DNA of 64,000 nucleotides from Haloplanus vescus (GTDB taxonomy: Archaea; Halobacteriota; Halobacteria; Halobacteriales; Haloferacaceae): assembly GCF_900107665.1 (NCBI RefSeq), contig NZ_FNQT01000001.1, forward strand, positions 231,742 to 295,741. The letters run 5' to 3'. This document shows, piece by piece, positions 25,853 to 34,397 of this stretch; positions within the stretch are counted from its first letter, which is position 1; the number at the start of each line of letters is the position of its first letter. Below the pieces are notes generated by a model. It was not told the DNA's origin. It worked only from the letters and a program-made list of their open reading frames with translations, and searched no databases. A program made the position numbers and the translations under genes.

Positions 25853-27133
25853 ATGCGTCCCCACTCTCGGCGACGAGTCCTCCAACTGGGCGCCGCCGCT
25901 GGCACGTTCGCGCTCGCGGGCTGTCTCGAGGGAAACCGGTCAGCACGGGCGCCCGCACAGCGTCGAATCGGGCACGCGACACAGCCACCCGACGGGACGT
26001 GGCCGTCGGCGGGCTACGACGCGCGGAACACGCGCACCAACCCGTCCGCGTCGCCGCCGCGGTCGGACCCCGCGACCGTCTGGTCGGCGCCGCTGTCGGG
26101 TGTCGTCTCCGCCCTCGTCGTGGGCCCCGAGTACGTGTACGCGAGCACGGACGCGGAGACGGTCGCACTCGCACGCGACGGGGACGAGGGATGGCGAGTC
26201 GGCGTCGGTGGCGACGCCCTCGCCTATCACGCCGGGCGGGTGTACGTCAGCGGCGACACGCTCCGCGCCCTCGACGCAGCGTCGGGAGCGGAGCGGTGGC
26301 GCAGTTTCACCGGCGACGCCTCGCCCGGGGCGGTGTACGAGACGAGCGGGACGGTCTACGTCACGGGGCGCACGCACGTCTACGGCGTGCATCCGGACTC
26401 CGGCGCGCGTCGCTGGGACGTCGAGACGGCGCGGTATCCTAGCATCGTCGCCGACGACGCGCGGGTCGGAGTCCTCACGTCCGACCGCATCCAGTTCGTC
26501 GCGCCCGGCGAGACGGTCGACGGCTTGCTTCGTGACCCGGGGCCGCGCACGAGCGAGTCGGTTCGGCTGGGGTGGAGTCCGGAGGTGTACTCGGGCGTCC
26601 TGACCGACGACGCACTGTTCGTCCCGCAGTACGGTGACCGCCTCGCCGACACGAACGCCACCGTCAGACGGTACGACCTCCCGTTGGAGGACGACCGATG
26701 GATGACGCCGTACACGTGGGCTGGAATCGGCACCATCGCCGTCGACGAGGACCGCGTGTACGCGTCCCCGTATCGGGCGACGACGGACCCGCCGGACGGC
26801 TCGCTCGTCGCGCTGGACCGACAGCGAGGGACCCAGCGATGGCGCTACGACGGGGCGATGCTCGGCCCGCCCGCGGTGGGCGGCGACACCGTCGTCGCCG
26901 GCGGCGCTGACCCCGGGTCGCCGAGCGTCTGTGTCTCGACGGCCAACACGACGCCGGACTGTCCGCCGGCCGAAGGCCCGGCCGAGACGGGCGTGCTCCA
27001 CGCGTTCGACGCGGCGACCGGCGAGCAGTTGTGGACGATACGACCCGGCGCGTCGTACGGCGGCTATCCGGTCGCACTCGTCGGCGACCGGGTGTACTAC
27101 GGCGACGGCGAGGGCGTCCACGTGCTCGAATAA
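25853..27133 (+). CDS. PQQ-type beta-propeller lipoprotein
   Basis: This 426-residue paralogue of the preceding gene has a TAT lipoprotein signal (SRRRVLQLGAAAGTFALAGC) and repeated propeller blades such as LRALDAASGAERWRSFTGD and LHAFDAATGEQLWTI. No enzymatic PQQ-binding residues are evident, so it is more likely a structural or substrate-binding propeller. The TATA-like AACTAAG (25,820-25,826) is about 27 nt before the ATG at 25853, which supports this start over the in-frame codon 24 nt upstream. Confidence 0.85.
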   Translation: MRPHSRRRVLQLGAAAGTFALAGCLEGNRSARAPAQRRIGHATQPPDGTWPSAGYDARNTRTNPSASPPRSDPATVWSAPLSGVVSALVVGPEYVYASTDAETVALARDGDEGWRVGVGGDALAYHAGRVYVSGDTLRALDAASGAERWRSFTGDASPGAVYETSGTVYVTGRTHVYGVHPDSGARRWDVETARYPSIVADDARVGVLTSDRIQFVAPGETVDGLLRDPGPRTSESVRLGWSPEVYSGVLTDDALFVPQYGDRLADTNATVRRYDLPLEDDRWMTPYTWAGIGTIAVDEDRVYASPYRATTDPPDGSLVALDRQRGTQRWRYDGAMLGPPAVGGDTVVAGGADPGSPSVCVSTANTTPDCPPAEGPAETGVLHAFDAATGEQLWTIRPGASYGGYPVALVGDRVYYGDGEGVHVLE

Positions 27134-27257
27134 ACATCGCCGAGTCGTCGCCGCGTTCGAGTGCGACCCGCCCGGGTGCGACGAAAACCCCGTGACCGTG
27201 TTTCCGAGTGAGAATCAAGAGGTAACACTAAACGCGCGTCTTGACTAACGCGGAACC

Positions 27258-27350
27258 ATGTGGTGCGTTGGAAACCGTCCTCGTCGCTCGTCTGTTCTCT
27301 CGTCATCTGAGTCGGCACCGATTCACGGAGTGAGCACGGCAGACCGATGA
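27258..27350 (+). CDS. Leaderless mini-ORF before a PAS-type kinase (30 aa)
   Basis: The peptide begins MWCVGNRPRRSSVLSSSESA. Its ATG lies about 27 nt after the TATA-like ACTAAACG (27,227-27,234). Its TGA (27348-27350) overlaps the kinase ATG (27347-27349) as ATGA. It would let ribosomes loading on a leaderless mRNA reach the kinase start. Translation is not proven. Confidence 0.45.
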   Translation: MWCVGNRPRRSSVLSSSESAPIHGVSTADR

Positions 27351-28369
27351 CGGGCGATAGCCCTGCGGCGATTCCGCTGGACGCGTTTTCCGACCCCGCG
27401 CTCGCCTACGCCGTCGAGCGTCGGGACGCCCGAATCACGGCGACCAACGAGGCGTTCGAGCGACAGTTCGACGAGTTCGCCACCGACACGCCCGTGTCGA
27501 CGATATTCGACCGCTTCACCGTCCGCGACACGACGGGCACCGAGGACCCGATTACCCACCTCGTTCGGGGTGAGCGCGTCCGTCTCTACTTCGACAGGGA
27601 GGGCGACCGAGGCCCGTTCTGCGCCCGCGTGCTCCCCGACGACGAGGGTGGGTATCTCGTCTTCGCCGACCTGGAGCAGTGCCCTCACTACGACGGCGCT
27701 CCCGCCGTCGACCAGGTCAGCAGCGTCATCAGCCACGACCTGCGGAATCCGCTCGATGTCGCCAAGGCCCACCTCCAGGCGGCGCGCGAGACGGGCGAGC
27801 AAGCCCACTTCGAGTCCGTCGCCGACGCCCACGACCGGATGGAGCGAATCATCCGCGACGTGCTCACGCTCACGCGTGGCGACGCCGTCGTGGACCCCTC
27901 GGATACGGTGTCCATCGAAACCGCCGCGACGGACGCCTGGCAATCGGTCGACACCGAACGTGCGACCCTCGAACTCTCCGACTCGCTCCCCGCCGTCACC
28001 GCCGACCCCGACCACGTCCGACGGGTGTTCGAGAACCTCTTCCGAAATAGTGTGGAGCATGGCTCCACAGATAACCGGCCACAGGCCGATGATAGTGTGG
28101 AGCACGGGGCGGAAACCGAGGTTGACGAGGCGGAGAGCGACCCGACAGTCACCGTCGGCGCGCTCGAAGACGGGTTCTACGTCACCGACACGGGACCGGG
28201 CATCCCGCCGGACGAATTCGATTTGGTCGTCGAACCGGGCTACTCCACCCGCGAGGGCGGCACCGGACTCGGCCTCGCAATCGTCGACCGAATCGTCGTC
28301 GCGCACGGCTGGGACCTGACGCTCACGACGGCGGAAGACGGCGGCGTCAGATTCGAAATCAGAGTGTGA
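27347..28369 (+). CDS. Soluble sensor histidine kinase with a duplicated SVEHG segment
   Basis: This 340-residue kinase has an N-terminal PAS-like domain (residues 10-115, ARITATNEAFERQFDEF). The H-box is VISHDLRNPLDVAKAH near residue 130. The N-box NLFRNSVEHG, G1 box VTDTGPGIPPDEFD and G2 box STREGGTGLGLAIVDRIV follow, so it should be active. Directly after the N-box a 15-residue unit starting SVEHGSTDNRPQADD is followed by a second SVEHG. No membrane segment is present. It is followed closely by the Bat-type regulator. A cognate receiver may be the HalX protein at 29,980. Confidence 0.9.
   Translation: MTGDSPAAIPLDAFSDPALAYAVERRDARITATNEAFERQFDEFATDTPVSTIFDRFTVRDTTGTEDPITHLVRGERVRLYFDREGDRGPFCARVLPDDEGGYLVFADLEQCPHYDGAPAVDQVSSVISHDLRNPLDVAKAHLQAARETGEQAHFESVADAHDRMERIIRDVLTLTRGDAVVDPSDTVSIETAATDAWQSVDTERATLELSDSLPAVTADPDHVRRVFENLFRNSVEHGSTDNRPQADDSVEHGAETEVDEAESDPTVTVGALEDGFYVTDTGPGIPPDEFDLVVEPGYSTREGGTGLGLAIVDRIVVAHGWDLTLTTAEDGGVRFEIRV
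28047..28107 (+). repeat. 45-nt tandem duplication with internal hairpin in the kinase N-box
   Basis: ATAGTGTGGAGCAxGG occurs at 28047-28062 and again at 28092-28107, a 45-nt (15-codon) period that preserves the frame. The first copy also contains the hairpin TGTGGAGC-ATG-GCTCCACA (28051-28069). It inserts an extra acidic loop after the ATP-binding N-box. Confidence 0.8.
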
Positions 28370-28426
28370 TGGCGCCGCTCCCCGAAACTATCAGGTACTG
28401 CGTGACCGAAGGGAGCGTATCGAGTC

Positions 28427-29968
28427 ATGGATGACCGGCTACGGCGGGCACCGATAGGCGTCCTCGACGTCGACGCCAACGGGGTGGTCCGCGACTGCAA
28501 CGAGCGCGGTCGGTCGCTCGTCGACGCCACGGGGGACCCGACCAGCGTGCCGCTCGCCGAGGTGTATCCGCGCTCCGTCGACGACACGCTTCTGACCGCG
28601 TTCGACGGCGACGGAGTCACAGAGACGGAGTTCGAGGAGTACTACCCCGACCTCGAACGGTGGTTCGCCGTCTCCGTCGTGTCGCACGAAGCGGGCGGGA
28701 CGGTCTACGTCCGCGACGTGACGGCGGCCCGTCGCAACGAGCGGTCGCTCCGCCAGTTGCGGCAGGAACGCGAGCGGACCGCCCTCATCGACGACGTGCT
28801 CTCGGACATCCTGACGGCCCTCGTCGACGCCACGTCCCGGCAAGAGATAGCCGAGACTGTCTGTCGGGGGCTGGGCGAGACCGACCTGTACGAGTTCGCG
28901 TGGGTCGGCGAACACGACCTCGGCTGCGACGACCTCGTCGTCCGCGCGGTGGCCGGCGAGACGGGCGAGACCTTCGAGGCCATCCGCGGCGCGCTCGACG
29001 ACGGCAGCGTGGCGACTGCCGAGGAGCGAGCGGTCGAGAGCGGGCAGTTACACGCGGTCCAACCGCTCACGTCGAGTGAGGCAGTCCCCGACGCGGTGCG
29101 GACGGCAGGCTTCGCCGACGGCGTGCAGTCGACGCTCTCGATTCCGCTCGTCTACGGCCCGAACGTCCACGGCGTCGTCGGCGTCTACGCCAGCGGCACC
29201 GAAGCGTTCGCCGAGCGCGAACGCGCCAGTTTCGAGACGCTGGGCGACGTGGCGGGGTTCGCCATCACCGCCGTTCGGAACCGGAACCTACTACTCTCGG
29301 ACGCCGTCGCGGAGATTACCTTCGAACTCGGCGACGATTCGGCGCTGACGAGGCTGAGTCGGTCCCTCGACGCGACGCTGCGACTGGAGGGAACGGTGCC
29401 ACAGGACGACGACGCGATGCTCTGTTTCGTCGCCGTCGAGGGCGACGACCCCGAAGCGCTCGCTCGCGCCGCGGCGGACGTCGAGGCAGTCCAGGAAAGC
29501 CGCGTCGTCGGCGACGCCGAGTCGGGCGGGACCGTCGAACTCACGATGCGTGGCTCGACGCCGCTGCTCGCGGTGTCTTCACTGGGTGGCACGGTTCGGC
29601 AAGCGACGTTCGAGCGAGGGTCGGGTCGACTCGTCGTCGACCTGCCGCCCGACGGCGACGTGCGTCGCATCGTGGAGACGGTCACCCGCGAGTACGACGC
29701 GGCGTTCGTTTCGAAGACAGAGCGCGAACGGCCAGTGACGACAGCGCGCGAGTTCCGCGACGAGGTGGACGACGCGTTGACCGACCGCCAGAAGATGGTC
29801 CTCCGGACTGCATACCTCGCCGACTACTTCGAGTCGCCGCGTGGCAGCACGGCCGAAGAAGTCGCCACCGACCTCGGTATCACGGGGTCGACGCTACTCC
29901 ATCACCTGCGCGCTGGCCAGCGGAAACTGCTGGATGCCTATCTCGAAGAGCGCGCCGAAGAGTCCTGA
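28427..29968 (+). CDS. Bat-type (HTH_10) transcriptional regulator with PAS and GAF domains
   Basis: This 513-residue regulator is of the bacterio-opsin-activator type. A PAS domain (residues 1-110, PIGVLDVDANGVVRDCNERG) and a GAF domain (about 115-285, TLSIPLVYGPNVHGVVGVYA) are followed by a Bat-associated domain. The C-terminal HTH_10 reads LTDRQKMVLRTAYLADYFES and AEEVATDLGITGSTLLHHLR. It should activate or repress genes in response to a small ligand or redox cue. The cysteine cluster typical of NarO-like oxygen sensors is not seen, so it is not obviously the nar regulator. Confidence 0.9.
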   Translation: MDDRLRRAPIGVLDVDANGVVRDCNERGRSLVDATGDPTSVPLAEVYPRSVDDTLLTAFDGDGVTETEFEEYYPDLERWFAVSVVSHEAGGTVYVRDVTAARRNERSLRQLRQERERTALIDDVLSDILTALVDATSRQEIAETVCRGLGETDLYEFAWVGEHDLGCDDLVVRAVAGETGETFEAIRGALDDGSVATAEERAVESGQLHAVQPLTSSEAVPDAVRTAGFADGVQSTLSIPLVYGPNVHGVVGVYASGTEAFAERERASFETLGDVAGFAITAVRNRNLLLSDAVAEITFELGDDSALTRLSRSLDATLRLEGTVPQDDDAMLCFVAVEGDDPEALARAAADVEAVQESRVVGDAESGGTVELTMRGSTPLLAVSSLGGTVRQATFERGSGRLVVDLPPDGDVRRIVETVTREYDAAFVSKTERERPVTTAREFRDEVDDALTDRQKMVLRTAYLADYFESPRGSTAEEVATDLGITGSTLLHHLRAGQRKLLDAYLEERAEES

Positions 29969-29979
29969 AGCGTCGCTCG

Positions 29980-30555
29980 TCACAGTTCCTCGCGCGAGAC
30001 GGCGTCGAACTGGTCGAGCACCGTCTCGTCGGTCAGCAGTCGCCGCGTCCGGCGTTCGAGTCGCGTCGCTCGCTCGCGTATCTCTCCGTAGCCCGCTTGC
30101 TCGGGGTCGGCGCCGCTCAGTTCCGTATCGAGCACCGCGCGCTTGGCCTCCGCGCGGAAGTATTTCCCCAGCGTCTCGTAGGCCAGAATCTGTCGTTGTT
30201 GGTCGATGACGGCGCGGATGTCTTCGCGCTCGACCGGCTTGCAGAGGTAGTCGTCGAACGGCATGTCGAGCACTTCGATGCCGGGGTCGACGGCCGTCAC
30301 CATGACGACCCGCCCGTAGTAGTCGCGCTCGACGAGTTCCGAGAGCACGTCGTCGCCCGACATCCCCGGCATGTGGCGGTCCAGAAGGACGATGTCGACC
30401 GGCGAACTGTCGACGACCGATAGCGCCGCCTCGCCGCTGTAGGACGTCTCCACGTCGCAGTAGTCTCGCAATCGCAGGGCGTAGGCGTCCGCCACTTCCT
30501 GCTCGTCGTCGACGACGAGCGTCCGCACGTCCGCCGTGCTATCGGGTCCAGACAT
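29980..30555 (-). CDS. HalX-type response regulator
   Basis: This 191-residue protein has an N-terminal receiver domain (VRTLVVDDEQEVADAYALRL) with the phospho-acceptor Asp in IVLLDRHMPGMSGDD and Lys in DDYLCKPVE. The C-terminus is the HalX coiled domain (LAYETLGKYFRAEAKRAVL) found only in haloarchaea. It has no DNA-binding domain, so the output is probably protein-protein contact. The start at 30555 gives the normal receiver N-terminus. It is convergent with the Bat-type gene and divergent from the HTH gene at 30710. Confidence 0.92.
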   Translation of the reverse strand: MSGPDSTADVRTLVVDDEQEVADAYALRLRDYCDVETSYSGEAALSVVDSSPVDIVLLDRHMPGMSGDDVLSELVERDYYGRVVMVTAVDPGIEVLDMPFDDYLCKPVEREDIRAVIDQQRQILAYETLGKYFRAEAKRAVLDTELSGADPEQAGYGEIRERATRLERRTRRLLTDETVLDQFDAVSREEL

Positions 30556-30674
30556 CTGTTTCGGTCGCTCACATGAGTGTCGAAACTGAACCCACATAAC
30601 TGATGGTTTTCTCGGTCCGCTCCGTGTCTGCACTCCTAGAGTCGACGCCGTCGGGGCGTCTGCATACCTAGCCT

Positions 30675-30702
30675 GAGACTCCACTAGGGTCGGAATAGTC
30701 TC
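30675..30702. promoter_or_regulatory. Inverted and direct repeats upstream of the 30710 HTH gene
   Basis: GAGACT (30675-30680) is mirrored by AGTCTC (30697-30702), and ACTCCACTAG recurs with changes as TCTCCAGTAG just before the ATG. The position right at the start of the small HTH gene suggests an operator, possibly autoregulatory. Confidence 0.3.
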
Positions 30703-30709
30703 CAGTAGT

Positions 30710-31051
30710 ATGTCCACCCATCTGACTTCGCAGTCGAAGCGAGCCGACGGACCGACGGACGACCTCGACCTCTCGGCGACCGAACTGTTCGAACTCTTCG
30801 GCGATGAATACACGCGGCGCGTCTACTACGCCATCGCGGACCAGCCACGGAGTGGCCGGAGCGTCGCCGAGGCGGCGGACGTCTCCCGGGCGACGGCGTA
30901 TCGCCGGCTCAACGAACTGCAGGACGCCGGCCTCGTCCGCACCGAGACGATGATCTGTGACGACGGCCACCACAAGGAGCGGTTCGAGGCCGTCGCGACA
31001 TCGCTCGCCGTCTCACTCGACGACGGCATCTCGGTCGACGTTGCCGACTGA
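30710..31051 (+). CDS. Small winged-helix regulator
   Basis: This 113-residue protein has a TrmB/ArsR-like winged helix. Motifs are ATELFELFGDEYTRRVYYAI and SVAEAADVSRATAYRRLNEL, with the wing LVRTETMICDDGHHKERFEA. Helix-turn-helix proteins of this size commonly lie beside HalX receivers in haloarchaea and may be the output partner of the divergent HalX gene. No ligand-binding domain is evident. Confidence 0.85.
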   Translation: MSTHLTSQSKRADGPTDDLDLSATELFELFGDEYTRRVYYAIADQPRSGRSVAEAADVSRATAYRRLNELQDAGLVRTETMICDDGHHKERFEAVATSLAVSLDDGISVDVAD

Positions 31052-31369
31052 CGCGCGCGCTCGCAGTCGACGCCCTGCCCGCCACCGAAATCGTCGATTC
31101 GGGCGTGCGACGGTAGGGCAGCGTTTCTGTCGGCGAAACAGCGCCCCCCGTTCTATAAGCGTCGGGGACGACCCTTCGCGTGCCGACCGCCCCCGTTGGC
31201 GAGCCTTCGACCCTCCGACTCGCCAGCTCCCTCCCCCGCTGACCGCGCGTTCCCCGCGCGTCGGCCCTCCACTGTTCGTGACTGACGCCGCTCCGCCGAC
31301 CGATGTGACGCGAGCCGAGGGATTCGCGAGCGCGTTCGACCGACATCTCGGCCGGCGAGGTGTCGAGTG
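31052..31369. other. 318-nt intergenic region with a TATA-like box and GC-rich sequence
   Basis: A TATAAG at 31154-31159 is the only strong promoter-like element. A GTG about 24 nt later (31180) opens a 20-codon frame that stops at 31242. A second frame from GTG 31278 runs to the TGA at 31368-31370, touching the kinase start. Neither is convincing as a gene. Confidence 0.4.
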
Positions 31370-33526
31370 ATGGTGTCCGTGGCGACGCTAGCCCTCGACG
31401 CCCTCGCGTGCCTGCTGCTGGGCTGGGCGACTCGGGAGGCGTTCCGGTCGCGAGAACAGCCCTGCGCGGGGTCGTTCATCGCGCTGCTCGCGACGCTGAC
31501 GCTCTGGGCGGCCTTCTCACTCGCCTCGAGACTGCCCGGTCTGGGGGACGTGCATCTCCTCTCCAGCGGACTGGAGTTGGCGCAGTTCGGCGCCGCGCTG
31601 GCGCTTCCCGGTCTCTGGACGATGTACGTACTCGGCTACACCGGCCGCGGAACCGGATTGACGTGGCGGCGAGTCGTGATGTTGGCCGGGATGGTCCTCC
31701 CGGTGGTCGGGACCGGCGTGGTTATCGCGGTCGCCACCTCCGAAGCCACCGTTCAGCGGGCGATCGCGCCGCTCATCGGCTGGGAGATTCTCTACGTCTT
31801 CGTCCTGTTCGTGTACGCGACGTACCTACTCGCCGACCTCGGCGGCAGCCACGCCCGCGTCTCGAACACGCAGGTGGGCGTGCTCACCCTCGGCGTCGCC
31901 GCCCCGTATCTGCTGAGTCTGCTCGGCAACAACACCGAATTCTCCGGCAGCACGTCGGCTGGCCTCCTCCTGTCCGGGGGGCTGCTTGCTGTCGCCGTGC
32001 GACGATATCCGGTCATGACCGGGTTCCCCAAAGCCGATTACGTCGCCCGGACGCGTGTCGTCGAAACCCTACAGGAGGCACTCGTCGTCCTCGACTCGGA
32101 CGACCACGTCCTCGACGTCAACGAGCGGACGACCGACCTCTTCGGCCAGTCTGCGGAGACGATTATCGGCGCGCCCATCGGGTCCATAGTCGACGCGCTG
32201 GACGGACTCGACCTGCCCGTGGGCGCGACGGGAACGGTCGCCCTGCAGACGTCGAAGGGGCGTCGACAGTTCCAGTTCAGCGTCTCCGCAGTCGACGAAG
32301 CGATGGACGACGCCACGCCCGTCGCGCGGACCGTCCTCCTTCGCGACGTGACCGACCGACGGACTCGGGAACAGCGACTCGCGGTCCTCAATCGCATCCT
32401 CCGACACAACGTGCGGAACGACCTCGACGTGGTGCTCGCGTACGCCGACCACGTCGACGACGAGGAGCTCCGAACGGGGATTCGGTCGAGCACGACCGAC
32501 CTCCTCGAGCTGAGCACGAAAGTCAGGGACGCGGAGGCGGTCATGACCGAGAGCACGGAAACACCGGAACCGGTCGACGTGGTCGACGTTGCACGCGATG
32601 TCGCTGACCAGTTTCGGCCCGACTACGACGCCGCCGACATCTCGCTTCGTGCCCCCGACGAGGTAGTGCTCTCGACTCGCCGCCCCGTCGTTCGACGAAT
32701 CCTCGTCGAACTGGTCGAAAACGCACTCGTCCACACCGACCGGGACTCGCCACACGTCGAAATCGGCGTTCGGACGACGGCAGACGGTGCGGTCGAACTG
32801 TCCGTCGCCGATGACGGACCGGGACTTCCCGAACGGGTGCGAGAGATTCTCGACGCCGGGACCGAGACCCAGCTCGAACACGGCCGAGGCATCGGTCTCT
32901 GGTTCGTCAACTGGGCAGTCACACAGTTGGGTGGCGACCTGATGTTCGAGGAGAACGACCCCAGGGGGAGTGTCGTCACAGTGCGACTCCGACACGGCGG
33001 CGTCGCCGGCCGAGGCGTCGAGAGTGAGTTGTCGGCTCCGAAACACGACAGTCGAATATTTACGGGCGGCGGTGGACGTAGTTCCATGGTCCGAATTGGT
33101 CCCCTCCAGATGAGCGAGACGTGGCGGTACGCCCTCCTGGGCGGCCTCCTCGCGCTCCCCGTCACCGTCTTCGAAACGTTGCAGTCCGCGGACGATATCT
33201 CACTCGGAATGGTCGTCGTCGGGAGCGCCATCGCCGGCTATCTCATCAAGCGACGCGGCGGGAACAGCACGGCGACGGGGTTGCGTGCGGCGCTTATCGG
33301 TGGTATTCCGGTGCTCTGGACGTTTCACGAGTTGGTCTGGGCGATTCCGACGACGCCGAACCCGACGCTGTTCAAGGCAGTCGGCGTCGTGATGCTACTC
33401 TCCGTGACCGGCTTCCTACTGCTTGTGCTGGCCACCTGTGGCGCGCTCTCCGGCCGGTTCGGCGGCTGGCTCGCCGAGCTGCGTGGCGACGACGGCACGG
33501 CCGACACGCACCGTCGGGCGTCGTAA
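31370..33526 (+). CDS. 7TM-PAS sensor histidine kinase fused in frame to a DUF5518 membrane domain
   Basis: The frame encodes 718 residues. Seven membrane segments at the N-terminus (residues 1-210) are of the haloarchaeal N-terminal 7TM type. A PAS domain follows, then the H-box VLNRILRHNVRNDLDVVLAY near residue 345, N-box ELVENALVH, G1 VADDGPGLP and G2 GRGIGLWFVNWAV. The kinase normally would end near residue 545 (VRLRHGG). It continues through a low-conservation linker into a DUF5518-like four-helix membrane domain (YALLGGLLALPVTVFETLQ). The linker holds a promoter-like TATA and an ATG at 33086, so the fusion may be a read-through of two ancestral genes. A GTG at 31367 is an alternative start. 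Confidence 0.85.
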   Translation: MVSVATLALDALACLLLGWATREAFRSREQPCAGSFIALLATLTLWAAFSLASRLPGLGDVHLLSSGLELAQFGAALALPGLWTMYVLGYTGRGTGLTWRRVVMLAGMVLPVVGTGVVIAVATSEATVQRAIAPLIGWEILYVFVLFVYATYLLADLGGSHARVSNTQVGVLTLGVAAPYLLSLLGNNTEFSGSTSAGLLLSGGLLAVAVRRYPVMTGFPKADYVARTRVVETLQEALVVLDSDDHVLDVNERTTDLFGQSAETIIGAPIGSIVDALDGLDLPVGATGTVALQTSKGRRQFQFSVSAVDEAMDDATPVARTVLLRDVTDRRTREQRLAVLNRILRHNVRNDLDVVLAYADHVDDEELRTGIRSSTTDLLELSTKVRDAEAVMTESTETPEPVDVVDVARDVADQFRPDYDAADISLRAPDEVVLSTRRPVVRRILVELVENALVHTDRDSPHVEIGVRTTADGAVELSVADDGPGLPERVREILDAGTETQLEHGRGIGLWFVNWAVTQLGGDLMFEENDPRGSVVTVRLRHGGVAGRGVESELSAPKHDSRIFTGGGGRSSMVRIGPLQMSETWRYALLGGLLALPVTVFETLQSADDISLGMVVVGSAIAGYLIKRRGGNSTATGLRAALIGGIPVLWTFHELVWAIPTTPNPTLFKAVGVVMLLSVTGFLLLVLATCGALSGRFGGWLAELRGDDGTADTHRRAS
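33055..33088 (+). promoter_or_regulatory. Internal TATA-like box and leaderless start for a DUF5518 gene
   Basis: AATATTTA at 33055-33062 lies about 27 nt before the in-frame ATG at 33086. A separate leaderless transcript from here would make a 146-residue DUF5518 membrane protein identical to the C-terminus of the fusion. Confidence 0.45.
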
Positions 33527-33529
33527 CCG

Positions 33530-33907
33530 CTACGACCCACCGTCGAAATCGAGGCGGAGATACGACGTGCCGTGCGTGTAGTTGTATATCTCGACTAGTG
33601 CGCCGAGTGCTGACAGTCCGGTCAGGGCCAGTAGCACCCCGGCGTCCGACCCCGTAACGACGTACGCCACGCCGAACAGGAGCGTCGTGTAGATGGCCGA
33701 GAGAGGTGTGTAGAGCGGATGGGTCCGCACGGCGTCGACCGCGCTCCCGAGCAGAAAGACGAACGTCAGGCCACAGAGCAGGGCGAGTGACGGCCGAATC
33801 CGGCCGTCGAACGCGACTGTGAGAGCGACGACGGCGAGCAGGAAGCCGACCGTGACGAGACCACGCCAGACGCTGATTCGGTCGCGGAGGGTGTTGGAGG
33901 GCACCAC
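33530..33907 (-). CDS. Four-helix membrane protein, unknown function
   Basis: This 125-residue protein is hydrophobic with segments VTVGFLLAVVALTVAF, LALLCGLTFVFLLGSAV, AIYTTLLFGVAYVV and VLLALTGLSALGALVEI. The C-terminal tail YNYTHGTSYLRLDFDGGS is soluble. The start is a GTG at 33907, and a TATA-like ACTAATT about 27 nt upstream supports a leaderless mRNA. I do not recognise the family. Confidence 0.7.
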   Translation of the reverse strand: MVPSNTLRDRISVWRGLVTVGFLLAVVALTVAFDGRIRPSLALLCGLTFVFLLGSAVDAVRTHPLYTPLSAIYTTLLFGVAYVVTGSDAGVLLALTGLSALGALVEIYNYTHGTSYLRLDFDGGS

Positions 33908-33995
33908 GTTCCCGACACCCGGTGGCGCGGAATTAGTGGTTGCGATTCGTCGGTCGTGTCAGCAACCCTTTAGGACCGCGGGTCGTGGCCGGCGT

Positions 33996-34397
33996 ATGAC
34001 GCGTCCCTGGTGGTACGGCGTCGCCCTCTTTCCCGTCGTCGTCGTGACGACGCTTCTCGCTCGCGTCGGCTCCCGAACGTTCATCGCCGTCTCGTCCACC
34101 GGCGGTGACTCGAACGTCGCGGCTGGCATCGCGTCGTTCGTCCTCGCCGTCGCCTCGTTCTGGGGCGGCGTCCTCGTCGCCGTCGTCGTTCTCGGATGCT
34201 TGCTCGCGGATATCCGAGCGCTCGGGGGCGACAGCGAGTGGTCGCCAAGCGTCGCGTGGGGACTCGCTGGCCTCGCACACCTCGGCGGCGCCGTGTTCGC
34301 GCCGCTACTGGCCGTCTCCGTCCCGGCGCTCGCGTACTACCTGTACCGACGCCACGACCGTCTGGGCGTCGTTGAAAACAGTGGGTCCGCCCGTTAA
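33996..34397 (+). CDS. Three-helix membrane protein, unknown function
   Basis: This 133-residue protein starts MTRPWWYGVALFPVVVVTTL and has two further helices (AGIASFVLAVASFWGGVLVA, GAVFAPLLAVSVPALAYYLY). A TATA-like CTTTAGG about 27 nt before the ATG at 33996 supports this start over an upstream extension. The stop overlaps the convergent gene's stop by two bases. The function is unknown. Confidence 0.7.
   Translation: MTRPWWYGVALFPVVVVTTLLARVGSRTFIAVSSTGGDSNVAAGIASFVLAVASFWGGVLVAVVVLGCLLADIRALGGDSEWSPSVAWGLAGLAHLGGAVFAPLLAVSVPALAYYLYRRHDRLGVVENSGSAR

Noticed and set aside
28402-28434. GTG-started 10-codon frame before the Bat-type gene as another coupled mini-ORF
   Set aside because: The TATA-like element is only about 14 nt upstream of its start, and the overlap with the main gene is 8 nt rather than ATGA, so it does not fit the class.
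31278-31370. GTG-started 30-codon frame touching the 7TM kinase start
   Set aside because: No TATA-like box at the right distance; kept only as a remark on the intergenic region.
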